Shown: one piece after another, positions 45,370 through 59,004 of the stretch | Numbering within the stretch: the stretch's first letter is position 1 | How the letters are laid out: every line of letters starts with the position of its first letter | Source: Conoideocrella luteorostrata | Taxonomy: Eukaryota > Ascomycota > Sordariomycetes > Hypocreales > Clavicipitaceae | Length of the DNA: 64,000 nt | NCBI GenBank assembly: GCA_032433595.1 | Contig: JASWJB010000042.1 | Span: 143,683 to 207,682 of the forward strand | Direction of reading: 5' to 3' | Notes under the pieces: model-generated | What the model was told of the DNA's origin: nothing | Seen by the model: only the letters and a program-made list of their open reading frames with translations | Database searches by the model: none | Program-made: the position numbers and the translations under genes

Positions 45370-47084
45370 TTTGATACCGATCCTGGCAGCTTTCCAATAA
45401 TTGAGCCAGGTTTACATCAGCTCTCTTAGCAGGAAGAGCTTTTATGTCACTCCATATGTAATAGTTAATATTTAAACCAGGCAAGGTCGAAGCCAATCTA
45501 AAGCTGAATGCCGTCTTGTAGTGCATTAGAAGGTTACTAATAGCTTAATTCTGCTTTGTACTGCCGGCGGATATGAATGCAGCGCGCTGGAATAAAAGCA
45601 ATAATTAAGAGTTGAAATACTTGAATCTAATTTGCGGTTCATAATTTCAGTTGATCGTGCATCTGTACACGGCATATTTGCGAAGCACAATGTTTGCGGC
45701 AACTTCTCTTTAATTGTAATAATACTATCGCGGAGAAATGATACGGTTAAAAGCTTAAATATAAGGTAACAATAACGATGATTTACGCTAAGCCGGCAAG
45801 GGAGAGGTTAAAATCTACTATAAAACCTACTAGCGCAAGGTGGATTTATCGCGAGACGGCTAATACAGTTCGTCTATCTAACAACGCTTGCCGCCTCATG
45901 AACCAGTGATGATTTCCCAGGGGTGGCTACTTAATAGATGTTCGTAGCTATTACAACCGCAGTGGTTGGTCGAATATCTGAATCGATGAGTTGTGCAATC
46001 TGCCGGCACGACCGGACTGTTACATCATGCAACAACACGAGGCCGGGGGGCACTGCCATCGCACTGACGTATGCCCATTCTGAGCCATTTCATCATATGC
46101 TTGTCATATTTCATCCCTCCTTTCTGGCTGTGTGCGGGGCTGAGCCCATCCAACCACTCCACATAGATGCTAATTCCCGATAGTGCTCCACGCCCCGTAA
46201 GGGTGGGCAGCTGCATGATTAATGTCGTGGTGAGCAAGCTGACAAAATCAGAACGAATGGGAAACCGTACAAAGCATATAAAGAATGTTATGTGCAGGTG
46301 CGATTTGAAGCGTTAATTTTTTCACATCTCACTTCCCATGTGCGTGGGAATCTTAGCGTGGTTGGTGTCTCAGAAAAATTTGCACTGTTCTCCTCCGGCA
46401 TACGCTAAACAAGAGAATCCCAACCGCCAAGAAGTGTACCGGGATAGTACTTGCGGCAAGACTGTTACGGCGGCCTCCACTTTGTGATGAATTTAGTGCA
46501 ATTTCGATGGCCATTCCTTCATTATGAGGGGGTGGCTGAGAAATTTGAGCAAAGAACTCTCGGCAAAGATTTGATCGTCAAAGATCTAGTAGAAGGTGAA
46601 GCTCTGGAAAATTGCTCTGGTATTTCAGTATGCGCCACTGCCGCTGATCAGAAATCGAGTGTTTCACTGTCGTGGCCTAATACAATGCCGCACAGTAAGA
46701 GCCTCAAGTGGACCACTTATTTTGTTTGGCAGAGAGTTACTTGTGTGCTGCTTATAATAGTGATATCGTGCAAGCACGCATGCCGGGCACGGGGGAAGTA
46801 GATGACGGCAGGACAATCTTCAGATCCGGTAACGACGAGATCGTATGTTAGGTATGCTGTAGATGCTGAAACCACATCAGCATAGTCAGAGTCTATCGCT
46901 TCGATGGTTATGTAAAGATTGTATCTCTCAATGTGTCAGAGATTACTGCTTGTGAGGGCATTCAGAAGCCACGTGATGTCGTGAGTCTAGTGACGCACCT
47001 CAGCCTATAGGAGAAGTATAGCATGTAGCTAGCAAACTCTTCGCTGCGGGGTAACAGCAAAGCATAAGTAGGGAAGGAGGAGAC
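45370..47084. other. Intergenic transition zone before the AT-rich block
   Basis: No gene can be supported. Patches at about 45400-45850 are already AT-rich and look mutated. An open + frame at 46451-46801 (116 codons) has no recognised domain and is not called. Confidence 0.5.
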
Positions 47085-48790
47085 TAGATTATTAAATAGC
47101 TAAAGATTAAGACTATTTATAATATAGTGTTACCTTATTACTAAGAAGCTATAAATACTTTAAAAGTCTTATTTATTACTTTACTTTATTAGTTTCTTAA
47201 GTTATAATAATTTTAATCTCTTTACTTTTAAGGTAATAAACTATTAAATAAAATACTTATTAAGATAATTAATATAAATATACTAATTAAGTAAGCACTT
47301 AATAGTAATAATATAATAATAAGTAATTATTTATAAAATACTTTTTCCCCTTAATTAATAAGTTAAACTTTTTAAGAAAAAAATAAAAATATATTAAATA
47401 AAGCTATTAAATTAATAATTAAAAAGCTATAAATAATTAAAAAGTATTATAAGCTTATAAAACTTTAAAGAAGTATTTAAGAAAAAAAAATAAGCTTATA
47501 GTAAATAAAGCTACTAAAGAAAAGGCTATTACCTTTATTTAGCACTAAAAGTATAGTATTTTAGCTATAATATAATATTATAAAAGTATAGCTTAAAACC
47601 CTTATATATAAAAGTAATACTTATAAAAGCTTATAAAACTTTCTCTTTAACTTAAATATAGCCTTTATTATAAATTACTATAACTTTCTTAATAATACTA
47701 TTAAGGTTATATATATTAATAATTACCTTATTAATAATATAAAGTAATAATAGCTATATTATATTATTATTAATAAGCTAGTTTTATATTAAGATTATAC
47801 TTAAAATAGCTTTATAATATAACTAAAGAAAGAAATAATTAATAAAAAATTATATTACTTAAAAGTAACTAAAATATTAATAAAGTTAAGGTAAGGAAAG
47901 GGTTAATTCTTTTAAGAGTATAAAAAAATCTAAGGAAAAGTAAAAATAAAACTCTTTAAGAAAATTAAAGAAAGTATCTTAATTTATATATTTATTAATA
48001 GCTTAAATAATATTATAAAGAAGTAAATACTTAGCTAAAAGTTTCTAAAGAGTTAAAACTATTTAATAAATTAAGGTAAAAAAGCAAAAGTTACTATAAA
48101 CCTACTTAGCTAAGCTAGGGATAAAACCCTTAAAAAGAATTACTTAAGCTTACTATCTTTAGTAAATAAAAAACTAAATAATAATAAGAAAGTAATATTT
48201 ACCTTTAATACTTACTTAGCTTAGCTAAATAAAGTAACTTACTATAAATACTAAAAAACTAGCTATATTTCCCCTAAGTATATAAAACTTAATTATAATA
48301 CTTATAGTAGTAACTATTATATTACTACTATATATAGTAAAAGTAATAACTATACTACTATAAATATAAATAAAACCCTTATTATAATATTTTATTAATA
48401 AGGGCTTAGGTTTACTATAGATAATACTAAAGACTTATACATAAGAATAAAGGTAAAATTATAGCAAGAATATAGCTAGGTAGCTATACTAGCATTATTT
48501 AACCTAGGTGTAATTAATACTATTATTAACCCTAAACTATTAAATAATATAGATTAAAGTAATATATAAAAAGACCCTATGTAACTAAAAGGTATAGTAA
48601 ATATACTACTAAAGCACTATAAAATCCTTAACTATATTATTAAAATTAAAGATAATATTAGTTATATATATAAATATATTAACTTAGTTACTATATAGTA
48701 AAAACTAAAGAGAACCTACTTTTAGGACTTAACTATATTATTACTTATAAACTAATAATAATATTATAAGAGTTTAAATATTAAAGATAC
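47085..48790 (+). mobile_element. Element B, left part: degraded Ty3/Gypsy gag and protease region
   Basis: On the plus strand, about 47890-48290 gives a gag-like reading ending in a degraded CCHC zinc knuckle at about 48236-48290. The knuckle Cys positions now read Tyr (TAT/TAC), as expected from G-to-A change. An aspartic-protease-like region follows (ALFNLGV near 48500, a decayed Asp-Thr/Ser-Gly context). The reading stops at 48790 where element A begins and resumes at 59283. No 5' LTR was found, so the left boundary is the composition break and not a proven terminus. Confidence 0.75.
48786..48790. repeat. Left target-site duplication of element A (GATAC)
   Basis: GATAC immediately precedes the TGTT start of the left LTR. 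Its partner is AATAC at 59283-59287; the single difference is G to A, as RIP would make. Confidence 0.8.
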
Positions 48791-49068
48791 TGTTGCGTAA
48801 AATAAATAGCTAGATCTGACATAGGCGATACTGGTCACTCACGTGACGATTCCAACTTATAAAAGGTCGAATCTTGCCCGTTAGTAGAGAGAATTAATAA
48901 CTACCTTACAACCATCTAAGATTTAACTTATTATTACTTTGTTTTTGCTTTCCTTTACCTAAATACTAATAATACTAATACTATAGCTAATATAAATAAC
49001 TAACGTGTTATGTCTAGCATCCTACTAGCTATATCTAGCACATAATATGCCAGAACTAGCACGTAATA
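48791..49068 (+). repeat. Left LTR of element A
   Basis: 278 bp, starting TGTTGCGTAAAATAAATAG and ending GCACGTAATA. It aligns without gaps to the right LTR at 59005-59282. Differences are C/T or G/A transitions, with the first 100 bp better preserved in this copy. It includes a TATAAAA box at about 48861, a likely Pol II promoter. Confidence 0.95.
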
Positions 49069-49070
49069 AG

Positions 49071-49085
49071 TGGTAGCAATTGCTC
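49071..49085 (+). other. Candidate primer-binding site of element A
   Basis: TGGTAGCAATTGCTC begins two bases after the left LTR. It starts with TGG, the complement of a tRNA CCA end. The priming tRNA is not identified. Confidence 0.5.
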
Positions 49086-49099
49086 TTAATATGCTGCCT

Positions 49100-51500
49100 T
49101 TAAAAAAGCCTTATTGCGATTTTAATATATTAATGTCTAAGACTAACTAGCTTAGAGATTAATACTAATTAGGTATTTTAACTAAAATACCTACCCTATT
49201 AGAACTTACTATAATCTAAGAGCTTTAGAGCTTCTTATAATTAAATCTAGATTTTACCTATAGGAAACAAAGATTATAAGATACTATTATAATTAATAAC
49301 CTTACTAAGCTATCTTACTAGAAATATAATAATTTTAGTATCTTTTAGTAAAGTAAAACTACTTATAAGAAATTATATTTATACTACTAAAGTATTATTA
49401 ACCTAATAGGACTAATAACTACCTAGAAGAGTGCTAAATCTATTATCTATAAAGCAAGAGAAATAGGATTACTTTTTAAGAGTAAGTACTTAATTTACGC
49501 CTTAAGTAATAAAAAGGAAATAGCTTTATAGTAAATAAATTTATATAGCACTTAGCTAGAACCTATTTCCTAACTAAAAAGCAGAAACTAATAAAAACCT
49601 AAGGACTACTAAAAACTAAGGAAAGGAAAAAACCTTATTATTTTAAGAGAAGAATTTTACTACTTAAACCCTGCTTTAGAATTATCTACTAATATAATAT
49701 TCTTATTTACCTATAAATTACAAGGGTTAATTTTATTTACCTAGCTAAGAAACCCTTTACTAAAAACTTAGGAAATAGACTTAAACTTTAATAAGTTAAC
49801 TAAATCTTAGGAAACTATAAGGCTACTAGTAAGACTACCCTAACTAACCCTTAATTAAGATAAATAATAATAGAATTTAGCTTTAAATCTAAAAGCTATA
49901 ATTTTTAAGGCTTTAAATAAAAAAGGCTAATTATTACTCTAGGAAGAATAAAACTAATAGCTTAATCTACTAATTTAACACTATAACCTATATAATTATA
50001 CTTAGTTTTTATCTAGAGGAAACTTTTACCTAAGCTAGTACCTATACTAGCTAGGATAAATATAGCCTTATTTACTATAATATTAAATACTAAAACAATA
50101 GAGACTAGGACTAATACTAAGAGGTAACCTATAAGACTATTTAGCGTAGTTTTAGCACTTTAATAGTAGGAACTTATATAGTTAACACTATGCTACTTTA
50201 ATAGCGCTAATACTAAGCTAATTATATTTATAATAAGGAAACTTTTAAGGACTATAGGGACCTTAACCTATATATTCTTAATTTCCTCTTACACTAGGAT
50301 AAAATTAACTAAATAATAACTATAGCCTTAATTTAAAGCAAAGCTAGCTACCCCTAAACTTAAATTATTATTAGTATTTACTACTTAAAAGACCTTTTTT
50401 ACACTAAAAGGGGCTACTATTAACTTTAATAAATCTTATATAAAAAATAGTAAATATAAAATACTTTTATCCTAAAATAAAATAAAATAATAATAAATAA
50501 GCTTTTATTATATATAAAGGAAAATAAGTAGTTTTCTATAATATTAAATTATAAATCTAAGCTATTTAAAACTATTTAAATTAAGCTAGTCTTAATAAAT
50601 AAGTGTTTATTAAACTTTATATATAAAACTTATTTAAGGGAAAAGCCTTTATTTAGTATTATTAATACCTTAATAAAGTAAAAAAGAAATATATTTTTAA
50701 CTTTATACTTACTATATTTAATATTATATAAAAGGAGTTTAGTATATTAATAAAAGAAGCTATTAATTAATTAAATAAAGCTAAATTTACTAAGGAAAAT
50801 ATAGTAAGTAACACTTTTTTATAAGATTTTATATTTAAGGTATTTTAATATACTAAAGTAAATAAGGAATAAACTAATAAGTAGCTATTAGTCTAACTTT
50901 AATAAAAGCTTAATCTAGAATTATATATTTAATATCTAAAACTAATTATAAAAAATAATAAATTAAAATATATTACTATAGTTAAAGACAAAAGGCAAAA
51001 CTTATAAGAAATAATTAAATTTAAAAGAGACTCCTATAAAGCAAGAAAAAGCGCTAAACCTACTAAAGCTTACTATATTACTAATAACTTTAATAATAAC
51101 TAAAAAGGGAATAGTTAAGTTAATACACACTAAAATAAGCTATACTTTAGTTAAAACTAGGATTAACCTTATTAAAACTATAAGAACTAATATAATAATA
51201 ATTATAATTAAGGACTTAGTTCTAGGTACTAAAATTACTATTAAAATTAAGACTTTTATAGTAAGGACCTAAGGTTCTATAGATAGCTATAGCTACCCTA
51301 GAATTAGTAATAGCTATTACTAAGTTAGCTAGAATAAACTAAATAATAAAAGGATTTACTAAGGCTATTAATAAAAAGGACTAATAAGAATAATAACTCT
51401 TAACTAAAATAGAATAAATACTATAAGGATTAGCCCTAGTATTAATAAAATTAATAGAACTAAGACTAACTATAGGCCTAAAGATTCTATAAATAGTATT
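49100..51500 (+). pseudogene. Degraded gag region of element A
   Basis: Plus-strand frames carry a gag-like reading with many TAA/TAG codons. The best part is a Gln/Asn/Tyr-rich tail at about 51060-51350 with repeated NYNQ and YYQN-like runs. The limits are approximate. Confidence 0.5.
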
Positions 51501-54500
51501 AGCTATAAAACTAAGACTCTTTATATATATATATTATAATATATAAAGATAATTTTAACTATAAAATATATAAAGCTTACTTAAAAGCTAAAGAATACTC
51601 TCTTATTAAAAAAAGAGAGAAATATAGTAATTAAGGTAATAATAATAAATTTAAGGATAAAACTAATTTCACTAAAGCTTACTTTATAGAACTATATAAG
51701 GAAGAGGCTAAGTATATACACTTTAGCGATAAAAACACTATTATTTAACTAAGAACCTATAGTATATTAGGATTAATTAAAGAATAAGTAATAAAAGCTA
51801 TACCTTAACTATAGGAAGTTAAAATTAACTATTAAACTATAAATTCTTACTTATAAGTACTACTTAAGTTTTATAACAAAGGGGATACCTATACTATCTA
51901 CTTAAATATAGGAACTTTTGCTATTTTAGTTAATAAAAACTAGCTTTTTTAGTATAAAATTAATATTAAATAAGGAAAGTAAAAGCTTAAACTAATAAAA
52001 GGGGTATAGTTAGTATTTATTATTATAGAAATAATAACTTTTAACTTTTATATACCTAGAATTATATAAGGAATAAAAATCACTAGTTATTTTATAGTAA
52101 TAGTAAATATAATATAAGATTTAGGCCTAAAACTACTATTAAGGACTAACTTCTTATATAAATATAAAGCAAAAATTAACTTTATTTATTTATAAGTTAT
52201 TTTTTGCTTTATTTATAGTATATTTATTAAAGCTAAGATATTTAAATAACCTAAGTATATTCTACATAGAAAGGTTATAGTAATATATATAATAGAGGTT
52301 TTACCTAAATAAAGCATAATAATACTTATAACTTAGAAGAAATTAAATTATAAGGCTACTACTAATATACTCTATGCTTATAGCGTTATTAATAGTATAG
52401 TAAACGCGATTATAGAAGAAAACAGCAATAAAACCCTTATTACCTATAATAAAATAAGTAAAACCCTTAAAATCACAAAAGGTTAAAAAATAGCTCTCCT
52501 TAAAGATATATAGCTATTTAAAACTAGCTAAAAAATTAAGGATATTAGCGCTTATACTACGCATTTTATAAAGGATATTTCTACTAAAGAGGCAAAGTAA
52601 GCAGAAGAGAATACTAATAATAAAGAGGATAAACTAAACCCTTAAGACATTAATTATAGCCTTTTATTATATAGAATATCCTACTCTAAAGATATTAAAT
52701 ATATCCTTAATTAATATAGCGTTTATATTATAGTAATTAATAATAAAGCTATAGCTTAATTTAAGGCTTTAAGTAATAAATTTAATATCTATTAAAATAA
52801 AGGTATTATCCCTATGCTAAAAGACTAAGGAATAAGGATTAACTTTATAAAAGAATAATAAAACTAACGCAGAATAATCTAACCTTACCCTCTTAGTGTT
52901 AAAGATTATTAGAAACTAAATAAAGTTTATAATAAGCTATATATTAATAGGAAAATATTATATTTAAATAACCTAGCACTAATTACTTACCTTATATTTA
53001 TTATATAAAAGGGTAAAGGTAACTTATTAAAAGGAAGGGTAATTATTAATATAAAACCTATAAATAGCTTAATAGTACCTAATATTTACCCTTTACTAAA
53101 CTAATCTAATATTATAGGAAACACTTATAATAAGAAGTATTATTCTATGTTTAATAGATTTAGTTTCTTTTATTAGCTACTTATTTTCTAGGTATATTAG
53201 AATAGAATAGTTATAATATTAAAAAAAGGCCTTAAAGCATTAAACATAGCTCTTATAGGGTTTAAGAACACACTAGCCTATACTTAATAATATATAAACT
53301 AGCTATTTAGAGACTATAAAGACTTTATATATATTTATATTAATAATATAATTATCTTTTCTAATAGTCTAGAGAACTATTTTAAGTATCTTATAGTAGT
53401 TCTTTATATTATTAAAGAAAATAAACTAATAATTAAAGCTAAAAAGTTATTTATTAGCTATTTTGCTATTTAATTATTAGGTTTTATTATAAATAGTAAA
53501 GGAATTATTAATACACTAAACTAAATTAAGGCTTTTAGTAAAATAAAATTCCTAAATAACTTATTATTACTTAAAACCTTTATTAAAATAGCTAGATTCC
53601 TATAGAAAGGAATCCCTTAGTTTAATCTATAAATTTAACCTTTTTAAGAATAAAAAACATAGCTTTTATAGTAAGCTTAAAAAAAAAAGAGTACTTTTAT
53701 AGGACTTTTTAAGCTTATAAGAAAACAAAAGATATAATAAATAATATTTATACCTAATAAGAAGGAAATTTAAGCTTTTTATAAAATAAAAATATTACTT
53801 AGTAAAAAGCTTATCTTATATTACTATAATCTAAAAAGACTACTCTTCCTTAAAATTAATACCTATAAAGAAGGATTTAGCCTATATATATTCTAATTAT
53901 ATAAGGAATAAAATAAAACTAGTATACTAAGAAAAGATATTAAACCTAAGAAGTTAAAGCTAATTTTATTCCTTTTAAGGTTAACCTTAGCTATTAAAGA
54001 ATAGTATAAATCTATAGAAGCAAAGGTAGCTATAATAGCATAAGGTATTAAGAAACTTAGAAAAATAATTTAATTAAACTAGCTAACTATTAATATTATT
54101 ATAAATTACTTACTAGCTAAAGGTATTATTAAATATACCTTTTTAAATACTATAAACCTTAATAAAGCTAACCTTAAACTTACTAAAGTCTTTAACTACT
54201 TATCTTAATTTAACCTTAAGATCTTCTATATCTTAGGAACACTTAATATAATACTAAACGCGTTATTATAACTCCTTATTAATCTTAGCTATAAATAAGC
54301 TATAAAAGGAAGTTAATTTAATAAGCTTAATATAAGCATATACTTTTCTAATAAAATAGTAAGTATAGTAGTAATTAATAAGGGATTTAAAGCAGGAATT
54401 ATTAAAGGCTATAAATATAACACTAAACTTAGCTAAATTATAGCTATAATTAAGGTATTCTAGGAAAAACAATATATATATAGAAATGCAAAAAGACTAA

Positions 54501-55935
54501 AAATACTATTATATAAATAGGATTTACGCAAGGATAGCTTACTTTATTATATTATAATTAATAGAATATATAAATTATATATCCTAAGCTTAATAATTAA
54601 AACTATCTTAAAGGTAATTTATAATAACTAATATTACTTTAGAATTACTTAAATAGCAATAAAATTATAGTTTATTAATATCTTATAAATAAGTAATTAA
54701 ATTTAGGAATTTATAGCTTATTATATAGTGTGTAAGGAAAATATAATTAATAAGTAAAAGCTACTAAGAGAACTCTAATTTATATAGGTAAATCCTACTT
54801 TATTTTACATAGTATTACTTAACTTTATTATAGATTTACCTAAGATTAAGGCTAAAGGTATAATATAAGCAATGCTAAGATACTTAGCCCTTAATATATT
54901 ATGCCTTATAAATTATATATTCTTAAAACACATAATACTTCTAGTAAGCTATATAATATATTTAGCGGAATTATAGGTAGCCTTACTGCTTAAAGGGTTA
55001 TACTTATTTAACTAAGGTATACTATAATAAATTATTAATAATAAGGATCTAAAGTTTATATTTAATATTTAGAAAGCTATATTTAATTAACTTAATATTA
55101 GATTTCTTATAGCTATAGTATATTACTTATAAATAAATAGTCTTATAGAATAAAAGAATTAAATAGTTAAGGTTACTATTTAATTTTATACTATAACTAA
55201 CCTAGATATAACTTAAAATAAAATACTTTTAGCGCTTTAGTATTATCTTAATAATACTAAGGCTATAAGTATTAAAATAGCCCTAAATAAGCTATTATAT
55301 AGGTTTAAACTATTAAGTATTATTAATTTAATTTCTCTAGAGATTATATCTAATATTAAATTAAGTATAACTAATATTATTATATTCTATAAAATATTTT
55401 AGTATAAAGCGTAGCTTATAATTACTATAGCTATAGCTTTTGCTAAAATATAGTATAATAATAAGCATAAACCTATTAATATTAACGCAAGAGATATAGT
55501 GTATTTATAACTACATAAAGGATACTACTTACTTAGTAAACCTAAGAAAAAGTAGTTACCTAGTAAAGCTAAACCCTATAAAGTGCTTAAAAAAATTAAC
55601 TTATTAGTATATAAACTTAACTTTCCTAGTAAATTAAGAGTGTATCTAGTAGTATTAGCTATATATCTCTAGAAACCTACCTAAGGTTTAAACCCCTTTA
55701 TAAGATTAACACCTTTGCTACTACTTATTACTCTTAAAGGAGAGGAAATAGTAAATTACTAGGAAATAAAATATATTATAACTTATTAAATTAAGTATAA
55801 ATAAAGTAAAAGTAAAGCTTAGGTTAAATTTTTAGTTAAATAAAAAGGCTTTATTACTAAAGATAACTAATAAATTACTAAATCTAACCTACGTAAAAAC
55901 GCTACTAAAATAGTTAAAGAATATTAAAGCTAGCA
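51500..55935 (+). pseudogene. Degraded pol of element A: protease, reverse transcriptase, RNase H, integrase, chromodomain
   Basis: The reverse transcriptase is recognisable at about 52890-53560, with FIYIYINNIIIFSN at about 53325-53370 (catalytic Asp residues now Asn, GAT to AAT) and LLGFIINSKG downstream. The integrase core and its tail lie at about 54780-55680. A chromodomain-like FLVK-stop-KGF at about 55830 marks the C-terminus, where the stop stands for the conserved Trp. Positions are approximate because the frame is read through stops. Confidence 0.8.
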
Positions 55936-55999
55936 CTTAATAAATTAAAACAAAAAAGGTTAAAAAAAGAAAGAAAAAGTAACTAAAGGTTAGGATTAA

Positions 56000-58560
56000 T
56001 AATTTAAGTACTAAAGCTAATTTAAGGTGTAATATATAGCTATATCTCTTATAAGCAAAGGCATACTTTAGACTTTACTTTTATATTACCTTTACTTTAA
56101 GCCCCTAGAACCCTTATTACTAATTTTTACCTATTACTACTAAAAGTTCCCTTTTATTGCTTAATTTAGCACTTACTTATTACTTATTTTAGCTTATTAC
56201 TACTAAAGTCTCTCTTTTACTATTAAATTTAGGCTTAATATATATTTTTAGGCGCCTTTTACTACTAAATTTATACTAAAACTTATAATAAAGGTACTAA
56301 GGCTAAAAACACCTATAGCTATATTAAAAGTACCTTTAAAAAATAAAACACTTACTTTTAGTAAATTTAGTAAGGATTTCTTTATAGAATAAAGTTAGAT
56401 TCCTAAGGTTACTAAATTCTATAGATATTTTACTAAACTAAAGGCATAAGGGGTAGACTTTTAAGGCTCTAAGCTTACTCCTAAATATAGTAAATACCTT
56501 ACTAAATTTTATAGATATTTTACTAAACTATAAAATTAAGACCCTAGCCTTATTGCTTTCTATTAATAAGTTACTAAATAATAGCTTTAATATCTTATAA
56601 AAGTAGTATTTCTTAAAGTAAAAGCTTAATAGCTTAGTTTCGCTAAGTTTAATAAATATTAAACTAAAGAGATAACTTAATAAGTTAAATATAGCAAAGA
56701 ATTAGTAGTATATATATAAATACATAAAATAGCTAAAGAAGTAGTATAATAAACTACTAATAATATTAGAAATATTAGCTTATAAGAAGAGGTGCCTAGC
56801 TCTTTAGTAGCTAACCCTAGCACTGCTAATATTAACACTAACACTACTAATACATTTAATCCTAGTACTAGCACCACTAATGTTAATAAGAATAACTAAA
56901 ATAATAATAAACTACCTTTAGCTAACCTAAATATAGACACTAACCTTAGTTATAGCATAAATAATAAAGGAATTAACCTTATAAGTAATAAAGACTCTAA
57001 CATAGTATATAACTTAAATAGGGATAACCTTAATAATAAAAATCTTAATTTTAATAACTAAGGCGCACTTAATCCTATAAGTTTAACTACTAAATTTAGA
57101 AAACTAACTATTAAACTAAGTAATTATAAAAATCCTACTAAAACACTAGGAGGTAAGTTATAAAGGGATTATTATAAATATATCTCTTACCTAATATATA
57201 AGATAAAAGTTAATCCTAATAATAAAACATAGGGTTCTTATTATTATAAAGAGAAAATAAAAGGAAACTAATAAAGCATTTAAGATACCTTTTATTACTA
57301 TATTATAGAATTTATATACTATAAAGTAGCATTTAATAAGGATAAAGTTAGTGTTTTACTAAATAACCCCTTGTTTTAGCTATAGTAAAGCATAATATAA
57401 ATTATTATAGCTAAGTATAAGTAATAAGCAAGGATAAATAAGAAAAGGGTAATATAAGACAAAGAAGCCCTAGAGATAGCTAAAACTAATAATGCTTAGT
57501 ATAAACCTATCTAGGCATTAACCCTATCTAAGGTAAGTGTTATATAATAATCTAAAAACAAAGCTAAATAAGCTATAATTACTACTATAAATAAGGGTTT
57601 TCTTAAGCACTAACGTTAAATTCTTAATATAACCTTTATAGTAGTATTACTATTATATAAGGAGATTTTAGTATCTTAATTCCTATAACCTTATAGCTTA
57701 GTTAATAGCACGTTAAGAGGTTGCCTTTTTGTAATTAAATAATTTAATCTTATGTAAATTAGCTTTAAATTTAATAAGGGAATAGCAAGAACTAGTAAAA
57801 GATTAGCTTAAAAAGCTTATAAAGTAATTATAAAATTACATAAATAAGTTAACACACTATAGGCTAATCTTAACACTAAAGTAAGCACAGAAGATTTTAG
57901 CGTATACTAAGACAAAATAGAGTTATATCTTTCTATATAAGTAGCACTAAGAATAATAGAATTAAAAAAAATAATAATAACTAAAAAAGAGATAAATATA
58001 GCCTTAGAAAAGTTAAAATCTATTAAGGGTAAGCTTACTATATATATAATATAGTTAAAAAAGGCATAAGAATAGCTAAATAGAATTATTAAGAAGATAG
58101 AATAAATCTAGCAAGAAATAAAGAATATACTTAACTTAGTAAAAAGCTTTATTAATAATTATATAGCTAAAAAATATAATAATTTTATAGCTAATAAATA
58201 GATACCTACGCTACTAAAGCTAAGTTCCTCCCTAGAGTAATTAGCATTATAGTAGTCTATAGAGAACTAAATTCTAACTCTACCTCTAGTGAATCCTAGT
58301 AATAATACTACTAATAATAGCATAGAAGGAGCTAGATCTAGTAATAAAGGAACTCCTTTGCCTAGGTGTAGACAAAAAAGAATAGCCTTAATAGCTAGGA
58401 CCTTCTCCTTATTACTAGCGCTAAAAAAGGCAAAACTAGCCTAATAAAGGGCTAAACTACTAGGTAAACTAATAGCATTACCACTAAAAACAACGCTAAA
58501 AACAACAAAAATAACTCTAGTACCTTTAGCAATAACTTTAGCGTTACTAGTAATAACTAA
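56000..58560 (+). pseudogene. Degraded extra coding region between pol and the 3' LTR of element A
   Basis: On the plus strand, read through TAA/TAG, a Ser/Thr/Asn-rich segment (about 56800-57100) leads into a Lys/Tyr-rich globular-looking part (57100-57600). A long Leu/Glu/Lys/Gln heptad-like helix follows (about 57840-58220), then a basic Ser/Thr/Ala-rich tail (58300-58560). Stops cluster where Gln codons would be expected, showing this was coding before mutation. No membrane segment or known domain is visible. It could be an element-encoded accessory ORF or a captured or inserted gene. Confidence 0.55.
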
Positions 58561-58940
58561 GCATAGCTATAGTTAATAGTTATTAGATTTAATCTTTAGC
58601 TTAAAGAAGTAAGTAGTAAAAGCATAAAGGAATAAAAGGGAACTAAAATATATTAAAATTTACTAATAAATAAAAGGACCTAAACAAAGAATAATTTTAT
58701 TTTTACTAAGATAATAGAGAAAGTTTATTAAGGCTATACTAGATTTAATTAGTTAATTTTCGCTATAATAATAAAGGTAATCTATTAAGGCTAAGTTCTA
58801 CTTTATTTAAATTTATTTTTATAGTAGTAATAACACTACTTACCTTAATAAAATTAATAGAGAGATAAATAGATTTAATACCATACTTATAATAAAGGCA
58901 TAGGATTATTTTAATATTTTAAAATTATAAAGTTAATATT

Positions 58941-58947
58941 AAGGGGG
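58941..58947 (+). other. Polypurine-tract-like AAGGGGG upstream of the right LTR of element A
   Basis: AAGGGGG followed by TAAGG is the only strong purine run near the 3' LTR. It ends 57 bases short of the LTR start, although polypurine tracts normally abut it. Confidence 0.4.
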
Positions 58948-59004
58948 TAAGGTTTAGTGTTTATATAACTAAGATAGTTATTTTCTTTTATATTATATAG
59001 CACT

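Noticed and set aside
46451..46801. Plus-strand frame of 116 codons before the AT-rich block
   Set aside because: No known motif, no splice context and no supporting neighbours.
54266..54472. Minus-strand frame of 68 codons in the AT-rich block
   Set aside because: Chance frame antisense to degraded element A pol; composition is only Leu/Tyr/Asn/Ile/Lys from AT-rich codons.
56677..56877. Minus-strand hydrophobic frame of 66 codons that could look like a membrane protein
   Set aside because: It is antisense to the Asn/Thr-rich plus-strand coding remnant of element A; the Leu/Val richness is a by-product of that repeat.
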